NCBI GenBank assembly: GCA_036405515.1
Contig: DASWXM010000003.1
Span: forward strand, 1 to 14,573
Length of the DNA: 14,573 nt
Source: JASLCR01 sp036405515
Lineage (GTDB): Bacteria > Patescibacteriota > Saccharimonadia > Saccharimonadales > Saccharimonadaceae
Direction: 5' to 3'
Shown here: in pieces, positions 6,670 through 12,162 of the stretch
Numbering within the stretch: the first letter of the stretch is position 1
Layout of the letters: each line of letters starts with the position of its first letter
Notes under the pieces: model-generated
Database searches by the model: none
The model's input: the letters and a program-made list of their open reading frames with translations, nothing else
Told to the model about the DNA's origin: nothing
Program-made: the position numbers and the translations under genes

Positions 6670-6678
6670 TTGTTAATT

Positions 6679-7353
6679 ATGAGCGACAATCTACAGACTA
6701 AGCGAATTCTGAGTTACGACGATGTCGTTCATTTTTCTGCTGGCGATAGTACGGAACCGCTTGTTGACGTCTCAACTTACGACGACACCATTACTACCCA
6801 ATACATTAAAACAGACATGGTTCCTATTACTGGAGAGGTAATCTACGTACGTGACTCGATTGCCAAAAAACTTACCCGTATTGAAGCCGCACTCCGTGAA
6901 AAGGGATACCGTCTTAAAGTAGTTTATGGCTATCGCCACCCAGAAGTTCAACGCAAATACTTCGAAAAACGCAGAGCTACCATTGGGGAACAGAACCCCA
7001 AGCTAACTGGTGAGGCACTTGACCGCTATACTCACAATTTTGTTGCCGTCCCAGATATTGCGGGACACCCAGCGGGTGCGGCGGTTGACCTTACTCTTAT
7101 TGATATCAAAGGCACACCTGTTGATATGGGCACTGGCATTGCGGACTATAGCGATGAAGATAAGATTAAGACATTTGCCGATAATATCTCTGATGAACAA
7201 ATTGCTAATCGTAAACTTCTTCACGATTTAATGGTGAAAGAAGGCTTTGCCCCGTTTTATGGTGAATGGTGGCACTTTTCTTACGGCGATCGAGAATGGG
7301 CCGCTTTTTATAACAAAAAAGCGCTCTATGGCGCTATAGATTTCTCGCTATAA
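6679..7353 (+). CDS. VanX-like M15 metallo-dipeptidase under T-box control
   Basis: 224 aa, close to the usual length of VanX/DdpX D-Ala-D-Ala dipeptidases (M15D). Motifs are GYR (84-86, the transition-state Arg), GHPAGAAVDLTL (129-140, zinc ligands His130 and Asp137) and GEWWHF (195-200, catalytic Glu196 and zinc ligand His199). No signal peptide or TM is present, so it should act in the cytoplasm. The frame is open from 6658, but ATG 6679 is the start because SD AAAGGA (6663-6668) is 10 nt upstream and is the sequence masked by the T-box sequestering helix. Known relatives cleave D-Ala-D-Ala, while others act more broadly on dipeptides. Control by an uncharged tRNA suggests its job here is to release an amino acid, predicted to be histidine, from imported peptides. 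That is an inference. No resistance cluster (vanH, vanA, vanRS) is nearby. Confidence 0.93.
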   Translation: MSDNLQTKRILSYDDVVHFSAGDSTEPLVDVSTYDDTITTQYIKTDMVPITGEVIYVRDSIAKKLTRIEAALREKGYRLKVVYGYRHPEVQRKYFEKRRATIGEQNPKLTGEALDRYTHNFVAVPDIAGHPAGAAVDLTLIDIKGTPVDMGTGIADYSDEDKIKTFADNISDEQIANRKLLHDLMVKEGFAPFYGEWWHFSYGDREWAAFYNKKALYGAIDFSL

Positions 7354-7363
7354 GTTTTTCTTC

Positions 7364-7405
7364 ACTAGGGAGGGCTGCCACAATCATGCGGTAGCCCTCC
7401 CTAGT
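7364..7405. repeat. Long inverted repeat at the left edge of the GC-rich block
   Basis: ACTAGGGAGGGCT (7364-7376) and its exact complement (7393-7405) form a 13-bp perfect arm, extended inward by one G-T wobble and two G-C pairs around a 10-nt loop. It lies 10 nt after the dipeptidase stop and before the stop of the converging acetyltransferase gene, where a shared terminator would be expected. Neither strand has a U-tract after the stem, so it is not a classical intrinsic terminator. A small second hairpin (ATCCCA/TGGGAT, 7421-7436) lies between it and the acetyltransferase gene. Confidence 0.75.
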
Positions 7406-7453
7406 TGTGTCGGCGTATCGATCCCACCGATGGGATATGGTGTTGACGAGCGG

Positions 7454-8143
7454 TCACGCAACGGGAGCGACCAGCTCCTCGTCGGGCGGCAGGAACGGGA
7501 TGTACCCATTCTCCTCCTTGATCCGCTCGATGGTGCGCGTCGCCGTACCGGAGTTGCCCCAGAGGTAGACGCGCTGGAGGGAGTGGGTGTGGTTCTCGAT
7601 GTCCTGCTCGGTCCCCGAGACGTCCTGGAGGACGTCGATCTCTTGGGAGCCGATCTTGATATACAGGTGCTTCGAGTTCGAACCCACGGCAGCCGTCCGC
7701 ATGAAGTACTGGTCGGCACCGAGGTGATCCAGCGAGCGCATGCGCTGCAGGACCAACTCGTAGGCGGCACCGAGACCACGGTACTCGTTGAGGACACCGA
7801 GCTCGGACATGTACCACGCCCGGTGATGCTCGAAGCCCTCCGGCAGATGGCCCGACTGATGAAGTCCCTCCAGGAACTCCTTCACGTCGTCGGGAGACTT
7901 CTCGAAGGGCAGCGCGCAGCCGAAGCCGACCAACTTACCCCCCTTCTCGAGGTCCTGGATCACCATGACGAGACCGTCACGGAGATGTGGGAGAAGTACC
8001 TCCTCAAGAACTTCCTCGGGGGTGTACGTCTCGTAGTACGGGGGGCCGGCGAAGGCCTCCTGGTACATGGCGATGAATTGCTTCTGGTCCGATCCACCCG
8101 CCATCATGAGACGCATGCACCGGTACCTGGGTTCGTTCGTCAA
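7454..8143 (-). CDS. GNAT-family N-acetyltransferase
   Basis: 229 aa. The acetyl-CoA-binding motif A is visible at about 113-134: SELGVLNEYRGLGAAYELV, with R-G-L-G-A at 122-126 forming the pyrophosphate loop. Residues 55-80 (LVMVIQDL ... LVGFGCALPF) fit the preceding beta strands, and the C-terminal part contains the late beta strands (QYFMRTAAV). The start is TTG at 8143, chosen because GGAGG lies 7 nt upstream; it overlaps the TGA of the epimerase gene as TTGA, so the two are coupled in one operon. The next in-frame ATG is nine codons inside. Codon use is strongly GC-rich at third positions, unlike the flanking genes. The substrate is unknown; the pairing with an amino-acid racemase-like enzyme suggests acetylation of an amino acid or its derivative (inference). 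Confidence 0.85.
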   Translation of the reverse strand: MTNEPRYRCMRLMMAGGSDQKQFIAMYQEAFAGPPYYETYTPEEVLEEVLLPHLRDGLVMVIQDLEKGGKLVGFGCALPFEKSPDDVKEFLEGLHQSGHLPEGFEHHRAWYMSELGVLNEYRGLGAAYELVLQRMRSLDHLGADQYFMRTAAVGSNSKHLYIKIGSQEIDVLQDVSGTEQDIENHTHSLQRVYLWGNSGTATRTIERIKEENGYIPFLPPDEELVAPVA

Positions 8144-8898
8144 CGAACGACCTCCATCTCGCTCTTGAGGACGACGCCGTCCTCGGTGATGTCCGCCGAG
8201 ATGGTCATCTCAGACGGCTGAACGATCGAAGGGACACCAGTGACCCTTCCGACCGCGATGGTGCCGGAACCGCAGGACGACTCGTAGAAGAACGTGTCGA
8301 CGGCTCGCACCCAGACGACGGGATGCATCACAACAGCATCCCCCGACTTCTGATACCACACCACGCCCACCGCGTCACGACCGCCCAGGTTGAACTGGTC
8401 GACGATTCGGCGGTGCTGGGCGCTGTACTCGTCGGGGTCAGAGGGGAACTTCCCTTCGATTACGACGTGCACGATGCCGCCCAGGTCAACGATCGAAGCT
8501 GGCGTACCGTCCTCGAGCGTCACCTCCTCCGTCTTGACCTGCATCCCGGGGAATGCGGCCTCCACGAAGAACCTGGTGTCAGTCAGCGGCTTGACCGAAG
8601 CGTTGACGATGCCGTCGAACCCGGAGACGGTGAAGGACATCGAGTCCTTGCCATGTTCCTGGTGCAACAAGACGGCGGCCGAGCGCGTGGCATTGCCACA
8701 GAACTCTCCACCGGCCATCTCGAAGTGGTTCTCGTCGAGGACGAGGAACCCTGCCTGCTCGGCATCGAGCGCCTCGAATTCACCCTCGAGTACCTTGCCG
8801 CGGGACTCGTAGTCCTGACGACTCAGCGGCTGCTGGATGATCTCGATCGCTGTTCCGTTACCACCGGCGGCAGTAACGAGCTTCTGTACGGTCTTCAC
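8140..8898 (-). CDS. DapF-fold epimerase, histidine racemase (CntK)-like
   Basis: 252 aa of the cofactor-independent two-Cys epimerase/racemase fold. GGNGTAIE at 12-19 corresponds to the N-terminal GxGN motif of DapF. MAGGEFCGNATRSAA places the first catalytic Cys at 67, and ESSCGSGTIAVG places the second at 209. Diaminopimelate epimerases are usually a little longer and have MCGNGxR, so the pattern EFCGNATRS argues for the divergent branch that includes the staphylopine histidine racemase CntK. The start is GTG at 8898 with AGGAGG about 4-5 nt upstream. It has its own AT-rich promoter (8940-8969), is followed without a gap by the acetyltransferase gene, and is divergent from histidyl-tRNA synthetase. 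Codon use is GC-rich. Substrate assignment (histidine or another amino acid) is inferred from family and neighbourhood. No nicotianamine synthase-like or opine dehydrogenase gene accompanies it in this window. Confidence 0.85.
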   Translation of the reverse strand: MKTVQKLVTAAGGNGTAIEIIQQPLSRQDYESRGKVLEGEFEALDAEQAGFLVLDENHFEMAGGEFCGNATRSAAVLLHQEHGKDSMSFTVSGFDGIVNASVKPLTDTRFFVEAAFPGMQVKTEEVTLEDGTPASIVDLGGIVHVVIEGKFPSDPDEYSAQHRRIVDQFNLGGRDAVGVVWYQKSGDAVVMHPVVWVRAVDTFFYESSCGSGTIAVGRVTGVPSIVQPSEMTISADITEDGVVLKSEMEVVR

Positions 8899-8939
8899 TC
8901 GCCCTCCTTTTCAATCCTCAAGTTAGCTTGACCACATTC

Positions 8940-8969
8940 ATCATAGCAACAAAAAAATATATTTGTCAA
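8940..8969 (-). promoter_or_regulatory. Promoter of the epimerase-acetyltransferase operon
   Basis: On the minus strand TTGACA (8969-8964), an 18-nt spacer and TATGAT (8945-8940) precede the GTG start at 8898 by about 40 nt, leaving room for the SD. The region is AT-rich, unlike the genes it drives, and contains a run of seven A on the plus strand. Confidence 0.65.
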
Positions 8970-8990
8970 TAGATTCCCCCCCGTTATTCA

Positions 8991-9047
8991 TGCTATAATC
9001 TATAGTGATTACTGAAATTTGACGTAATAACAATTTTAATTTATAAT
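8991..9047 (+). promoter_or_regulatory. Two candidate promoters for hisS
   Basis: TTGACG (9019-9024), 17 nt, TATAAT (9042-9047) is a near-consensus promoter with an expected start near 9054. A second one, the extended -10 TGC TATAAT (8991-8999) without a -35 box, would start near 9006. The leader of the first is about 60 nt. Confidence 0.65.
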
Positions 9048-9054
9048 CTGCTTC

Positions 9055-9081
9055 ATGTGGCCCCCTACAGAATGAGGGCCA
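9055..9081 (+). promoter_or_regulatory. hisS leader with a hairpin and a six-codon ORF
   Basis: Just after the predicted start site, ATG at 9055 opens MWPPTE ending in TGA (9073-9075). The same bases fold as TGGCCC/GGGCCA (9058-9063 with 9076-9081). The SD of hisS (9097-9102) lies downstream. Such a leader could affect hisS translation, but there are no His codons in the small ORF, so a histidine attenuator is not supported. Confidence 0.25.
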
Positions 9082-9113
9082 TCGCAGATGAAAAAGAAGG
9101 AGACAACCGTCCC

Positions 9114-10427
9114 ATGGCAACCGTCAAGCCCCGTACACCGAGCGGGTTCCCGGAGTATCTGCCGGAAGAGCAGATCGAGTTCAACCGTCTCGCGGCGATC
9201 ATCCGTGAGACCTACGAGCGATACGGCTTCTCGCCGATCGACACACCCGACCTGGAGCTCTCTGAAGTCCTGCTCACCAAGAGCGGCGGCGAGACGGAGC
9301 AGCAGGTGTACCGCTTCACGAAGGGCAGCAATGACCTGACGATGCGGTTCGACCTCACCGTTCCTCTTGCGCGGTACGCCGCGCAGCACGAGGGCAAGCT
9401 GGTGTTCCCCTTTCGCCGATACCACATCGGCAAGGTGCACCGGGGTGAGCGGGCTCAGGCCGGCCGCTTCCGCGAGTTCTACCAGTGCGACATCGACGTC
9501 ATCGGGTCTGACAGCCCGATCGTCGACGCGGAGTTCCCGGCGATCATCAACGAGATCTTCGATCGGTTCAACTTTGGCGAGTTCACCATCCGGCTCAACA
9601 ACCGCATGGTGCTCAACGGCTTCTTCGAAGGCATCGGCCTGGCCGATGCATCGAAGGACGTCCTGCGAGTCGTCGACAAGATCGAGAAGATCTCACGCGA
9701 TGAGCTGATCGCGGAGCTGAAGCAGCTTGGTCTCAACGACGAGCAGACCGCCAAGGTCATCAGCTTCACGGACATCTCGGGCTCCAACGACGAGGTTCTC
9801 TCGCAGCTGCGGGACATGGACATCGACTCAGAGGAGTTCCGCGGTGGTCTCGAGAAGCTGACTCAGCTGATCGAGGCACTGCGGACGATGAAGGTTCCGG
9901 AGCACCACTTCCGGATCGACCTGAAGATCGCCCGAGGGCTCGACTACTACACGGGGACGGTCTACGAGACCACGCTCAACGACCACCCCGAGATTGGAAG
10001 CGTCTGTTCTGGTGGCCGGTACGATAACCTGGCCAGCCACTACACGAACACCGAGCTTCCCGGCGTCGGGGTCTCGATCGGCCTCTCGCGACTGTTCTAC
10101 AAGCTGCGCGAGCTGGGTGTGATCAAGGCGATAGTGATGAGTCCTGCCGAGATCGTCGTCATGCCGCTCGGAGACCAGCAGATCCCTGCCGGCCTCCAGG
10201 TGGCGAGCGGCCTGCGTGCTGCCGGTCACCCGGTCATGCTCTACACCGAGCCGAACCCGATGAAGAAGAAGATGCGCTACGCGGACAAGATGGGCTTCGC
10301 CTGGGTCATCGTCATCGGCGATCGCGAGGCCGAGAACGACACTGTGACCGTCAAGGACATGCGATCCGGCGCCTCGGCGACGATTCTCATGAACGAGATC
10401 AGCGAGTTCATCACGTCTCGAGCGTAG
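9114..10427 (+). CDS. hisS: Histidyl-tRNA synthetase
   Basis: 437 aa class II synthetase that charges tRNA-His in the cytoplasm. Motif 2 is at about 102-128 (RYHIGKVHRGERAQAGRFRE, then FYQCDID). The histidine-specific HisA box RGLDYYTGTVYE is at 274-285, SGGRYDNL at 299-306, and motif 3 GVGVSIGLSRL at 317-327. The C-terminal anticodon-binding domain is about 340-437. Length and motifs are complete. The frame is open from GTG 9057, but ATG 9114 is chosen because it has SD AAGGAG (9097-9102) and the family start (KPRTPSGFPEYLP) follows. Coding is strongly GC-rich, unlike the low-GC surroundings, suggesting transfer from a high-GC organism. It is divergent from the racemase-like operon and ends at two tandem hairpins. 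Another hisS copy elsewhere in the genome cannot be judged from this window. Confidence 0.96.
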   Translation: MATVKPRTPSGFPEYLPEEQIEFNRLAAIIRETYERYGFSPIDTPDLELSEVLLTKSGGETEQQVYRFTKGSNDLTMRFDLTVPLARYAAQHEGKLVFPFRRYHIGKVHRGERAQAGRFREFYQCDIDVIGSDSPIVDAEFPAIINEIFDRFNFGEFTIRLNNRMVLNGFFEGIGLADASKDVLRVVDKIEKISRDELIAELKQLGLNDEQTAKVISFTDISGSNDEVLSQLRDMDIDSEEFRGGLEKLTQLIEALRTMKVPEHHFRIDLKIARGLDYYTGTVYETTLNDHPEIGSVCSGGRYDNLASHYTNTELPGVGVSIGLSRLFYKLRELGVIKAIVMSPAEIVVMPLGDQQIPAGLQVASGLRAAGHPVMLYTEPNPMKKKMRYADKMGFAWVIVIGDREAENDTVTVKDMRSGASATILMNEISEFITSRA

Positions 10428-10457
10428 TTCTTACGCTCACCTTCTTCCGAATCTGCG

Positions 10458-10490
10458 CTCAGGAGGGGGCCATAGCGGCCCCCTCCTGAG
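10458..10490 (+). terminator. Perfect 14-bp GC-rich hairpin after hisS
   Basis: CTCAGGAGGGGGCC (10458-10471) and its exact complement (10477-10490) surround a 5-nt loop, 30 nt after the hisS stop. No U-tract follows directly, but a second hairpin with a U-tract lies 9 nt on. It marks the right end of the GC-rich block and resembles, in size and GGAGG content, the inverted repeat at 7364-7405. Confidence 0.7.
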
Positions 10491-10498
10491 AAGATCAA

Positions 10499-10523
10499 AC
10501 CTCCTGAAGGAGGTATTTTTATT
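10499..10523 (+). terminator. Intrinsic terminator of hisS
   Basis: ACCTCC/GGAGGT around a TGAA tetraloop (10499-10514) is followed by ATTTTTATT, a typical rho-independent terminator on the plus strand. The preceding 14-bp hairpin ends in CCTCCTGAG, so alternative pairing with this one is possible. Confidence 0.8.
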
Positions 10524-10577
10524 GGCATAGAACTATAGCTGAGAGCAGTAAATAGCAATTAAGTTGACATTGACCGA

Positions 10578-10594
10578 GTAGGATTTGAATCTAG
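10578..10594 (-). pseudogene. Degenerate tRNA T-arm fragment
   Basis: GTAGGATTTGAA (10578-10589) is identical to the T-arm of the initiator tRNA at 10669-10680, and the match continues imperfectly (TCTA for CCTA). It lies about 90 bp downstream of the real tRNA (minus strand) and beyond its terminator. The rest of a tRNA is not recognisable around it. Confidence 0.5.
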
Positions 10595-10604
10595 ATAACA
10601 TAGT

Positions 10605-10642
10605 AAAACAAAACTAGAGACTAGCTTATTTGCTAGTCTCTA
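10605..10642 (-). terminator. Intrinsic terminator of the initiator tRNA
   Basis: TAGAGACTAGC (10615-10625... plus strand 10615 starts the arm) pairs perfectly over 11 bp with 10632-10642 around a 6-nt loop. Read on the minus strand the stem is followed by GTTTTGTTTT (10614-10605), the U-tract expected of a rho-independent terminator. It sits 16 nt after the tRNA 3' end. Confidence 0.85.
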
Positions 10643-10657
10643 TCTGTTATTCTATCG

Positions 10658-10735
10658 TGGTTGCGGGGGTAGGATTTGAACCTACGACCTTGTGGTTATG
10701 AGCCACACGAGCTGACCAGACTGCTCCACCCCGCG
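10658..10735 (-). tRNA. Initiator tRNA-Met (CAU)
   Basis: 78 nt with encoded CCA. Acceptor CGCGGGG/CCCCGCA leaves the C1-A72 mismatch diagnostic of bacterial initiators. The D-stem GAGC/GCTC carries A11-U24, also an initiator feature. The anticodon loop is CTCATAA, and the T-arm is GTAGG-TTCAAAT-CCTAC. The anticodon stem is TGTGG/CCACA, so only two of the three conserved G-C pairs next to the loop are present (29-41 is U-A). It is followed by its own terminator. It sits immediately right of the GC-rich block, with fragments of similar sequence on both sides. Confidence 0.95.
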
Positions 10736-10784
10736 ATACTTGGGTTTTATCATGACCTGGCCCTTGTATGCCCATCATAACTAA

Positions 10785-10827
10785 GGTTATGAGCGATTGA
10801 TGTGAAACTACGTTGACCAGACTGCTC
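10785..10827 (-). pseudogene. Degenerate copy of the 5' half of the initiator tRNA
   Basis: Two pieces of the neighbouring tRNA recur in the same order and strand. TGACCAGACTGCTC at 10814-10827 equals 10713-10726 (D-arm), and GGTTATGAGC at 10785-10794 equals 10694-10703 (anticodon loop and 3' stem). The spacing between them is 10 nt longer than in the real tRNA, the anticodon stem no longer pairs, and no acceptor or T-arm is recognisable. This is a decayed duplicate rather than a working tRNA. Confidence 0.65.
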
Positions 10828-10865
10828 TCATTTCACGGCACTTAGATTATCTTATCAGATACCGG

Positions 10866-11309
10866 CTAGTCTTGCAAGGTTGCTGATCGATTACCAAGCA
10901 AGAAGTTAAACCACTGTTCTGAGTTGCTTTGGCGGCTGCCAATAGGCTGAGGAGTAGCTTCGGCAGTTTTTGCCTGACTAGCAGCTTGTGAGTTTGGCGG
11001 CAGTATCAGTGCCTTTTCCCCGGGCAATGCCCTACCAAGCCGCTGACGCACTGCAAGTTCTTTGTATTCATCGCTCTTATAGTATCGCTGCTCATACTTC
11101 AATGTTGCTACCTCGAGCTGTGCAAGCTTGAGCTCACGTTGCTTAGCATCAATATCACGCTGCAGCTTATAGTTACGCTCAAGCACGCTAACTGAACCAG
11201 TAGCCCAGCCAACTGCGATAAAGAACGCCACGATAATCACGATGTTATTTGTTGTGAGAAGATCATGACGAACCCGATAGATGAGACGCTTAATGTTTAT
11301 TTTTTTCAT
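10866..11309 (-). CDS. Septum formation initiator (DivIC/FtsL-like) protein
   Basis: 147 aa bitopic membrane protein of the division machinery. A basic N-terminus (KKINIKRLIYRVRHD) is followed by one TM at about 21-40, a coiled coil at about 42-75, and the DivIC-type signature YYKSDEYKELAVRQRLGRA at 77-95 followed by LPGE. Members bind FtsL/FtsI-type partners at the septum. A Gln/Ala/Ser-rich tail of about 45 residues extends beyond the domain. The frame is open back to 11426, but that would run through the tRNA on the other strand; ATG 11309 lies 12 nt after TATAAT (11327-11322), giving a very short leader. It is divergent from the tRNA at 11369. Confidence 0.88.
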   Translation of the reverse strand: MKKINIKRLIYRVRHDLLTTNNIVIIVAFFIAVGWATGSVSVLERNYKLQRDIDAKQRELKLAQLEVATLKYEQRYYKSDEYKELAVRQRLGRALPGEKALILPPNSQAASQAKTAEATPQPIGSRQSNSEQWFNFLLGNRSATLQD

Positions 11310-11321
11310 GTTTCCGTTTGT

Positions 11322-11354
11322 ATTATAGCCCACTAGGGATAAATACGCTATAAT
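11322..11354. promoter_or_regulatory. Divergent -10 boxes for the DivIC-like gene and tRNA
   Basis: TATAAT on the minus strand (11327-11322) serves the division gene with a leader of only about 5 nt. TATAAT on the plus strand (11349-11354) lies 14 nt before the tRNA. Good -35 boxes are not evident for either, so the two promoters crowd into about 35 bp. Confidence 0.6.
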
Positions 11355-11368
11355 ACTGAGGTGACCGA

Positions 11369-11444
11369 GGGGGTGTAGCTCAGCGGTTAGAGCAGCGGGC
11401 TCATAACCTGTTGGTCGCTGGTTCAATCCCAGCCACCCCCACCA
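11369..11444 (+). tRNA. tRNA with CAU anticodon (elongator Met or lysidine-modified Ile2)
   Basis: 76 nt with encoded CCA. Acceptor GGGGGTG/CACCCCC is fully paired, so it is not an initiator. D-arm GCTC/GAGC, anticodon loop CTCATAA on stem GCGGG/CCTGT (with G-U pairs), T-arm GCTGG-TTCAATC-CCAGC. The segment GGTCGCTGGTTCAA resembles tRNA-Ile2, whose CAU is converted to read AUA by TilS, but elongator Met shares enough features that the sequence alone does not settle it. Confidence 0.93.
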
Positions 11445-11455
11445 AAATTCAAAAG

Positions 11456-12106
11456 TTACGCAGTCCGCTTCTCAGAAGTAGCTATGCGAAGACGTAGCTT
11501 CTGGTCATCGCGAACGATATAGACCGTCTCATAATGAGGCGCGTTTTTTAATTTCCGAGCCGTAAGGGATTGGTCAATTTGATGATTAATCAAGTTACTA
11601 GCTTCAATCACGTCGATTGCCCTCTCGATATTGTCTGCATACTGCAGCAGCTCCTCTGCAGTACGATCTACCCCATATAGGCTTGCCAGACTATGATCAA
11701 ACTCTATTCGCCCTTCCGCATTACGTATGCGTCCCGCATGGTTTTTGAGAGACTTCACATAGTTACGAACCACACGCTGCCAGACATCACGCTCGTGTGC
11801 TGAGAGTGTCTGAAACTCTTCCATAGTAAATGTACCGATCCCAAGATGTGCATAAGTAAGACGGTCCCGCTGCCACTCCGGCATGGAAGTATCAGATTTA
11901 TCAATATCCGCACTGTCCTTTTCTGGGAAAAGATCTGTCAAAATCGCACTTCGCACTGCCGAGCTGCCAAGCTCAGATGCCGGCACATCGTTTTGTTCGG
12001 GAGTAATCCACTCTGCACCTGCCTCCTGGTCAATATCTGTCCAGGGAACAACGTCACCGCGGTATTCGACGGCATTCATCTGTGGAAAGTCATGATCTGA
12101 CTTCAT
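11456..12106 (-). CDS. Unrecognised soluble acidic protein
   Basis: 216 aa without TM or signal peptide. The first 70 residues are acidic and probably disordered (DQEAGAEWITPEQND). The middle and C-terminal parts look helical (MEEFQTLSAHERDVWQRVVR; RTAEELLQYADNIERAIDVI), ending with a possible beta hairpin (YETVYIVRDDQKLRLRIAT). The ATG at 12106 lies 6 nt after an extended -10 box and no SD is present, so the mRNA is probably leaderless. It converges on the CAU tRNA with only 11 nt between the ends. I do not recognise the family. Confidence 0.82.
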   Translation of the reverse strand: MKSDHDFPQMNAVEYRGDVVPWTDIDQEAGAEWITPEQNDVPASELGSSAVRSAILTDLFPEKDSADIDKSDTSMPEWQRDRLTYAHLGIGTFTMEEFQTLSAHERDVWQRVVRNYVKSLKNHAGRIRNAEGRIEFDHSLASLYGVDRTAEELLQYADNIERAIDVIEASNLINHQIDQSLTARKLKNAPHYETVYIVRDDQKLRLRIATSEKRTA

Positions 12107-12112
12107 ATCGAA

Positions 12113-12141
12113 ATATTACCATAAAAGCAATAAAAAGTCAA
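12113..12141 (-). promoter_or_regulatory. Consensus promoter giving a leaderless mRNA
   Basis: On the minus strand TTGACT (12141-12136), a 17-nt spacer ending in TGG, and TAATAT (12118-12113), then 6 nt to the ATG at 12106. With both -35 and extended -10 present, this is the clearest of the leaderless arrangements in the window. Confidence 0.75.
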
Positions 12142-12162
12142 TGCAATGTCTCTTTGAAAAAC

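Noticed and set aside
6679..7353. Vancomycin-resistance function for the VanX-like gene
   Set aside because: No vanH, vanA-type ligase or two-component genes are nearby, the promoter carries a T-box, and cytoplasmic M15D enzymes also serve as general dipeptidases.
8140..8898. Diaminopimelate epimerase (dapF) for lysine or peptidoglycan synthesis
   Set aside because: The Cys contexts differ from DapF, the gene is not with other dap genes, and it is coupled to an acetyltransferase. DapF cannot be excluded formally.
7384..8931. Several long plus- and minus-strand open frames overlapping the acetyltransferase and epimerase genes
   Set aside because: GC-rich coding DNA has few stops in other frames. 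These frames have Arg/Ser-rich low-complexity text and no motifs, whereas the chosen frames carry GNAT and two-Cys epimerase signatures.
11310..11426. N-terminal extension of the DivIC-like protein to 11426
   Set aside because: It would run antisense through the CAU tRNA and both promoters. The TATAAT at 11322-11327 fits the ATG at 11309.
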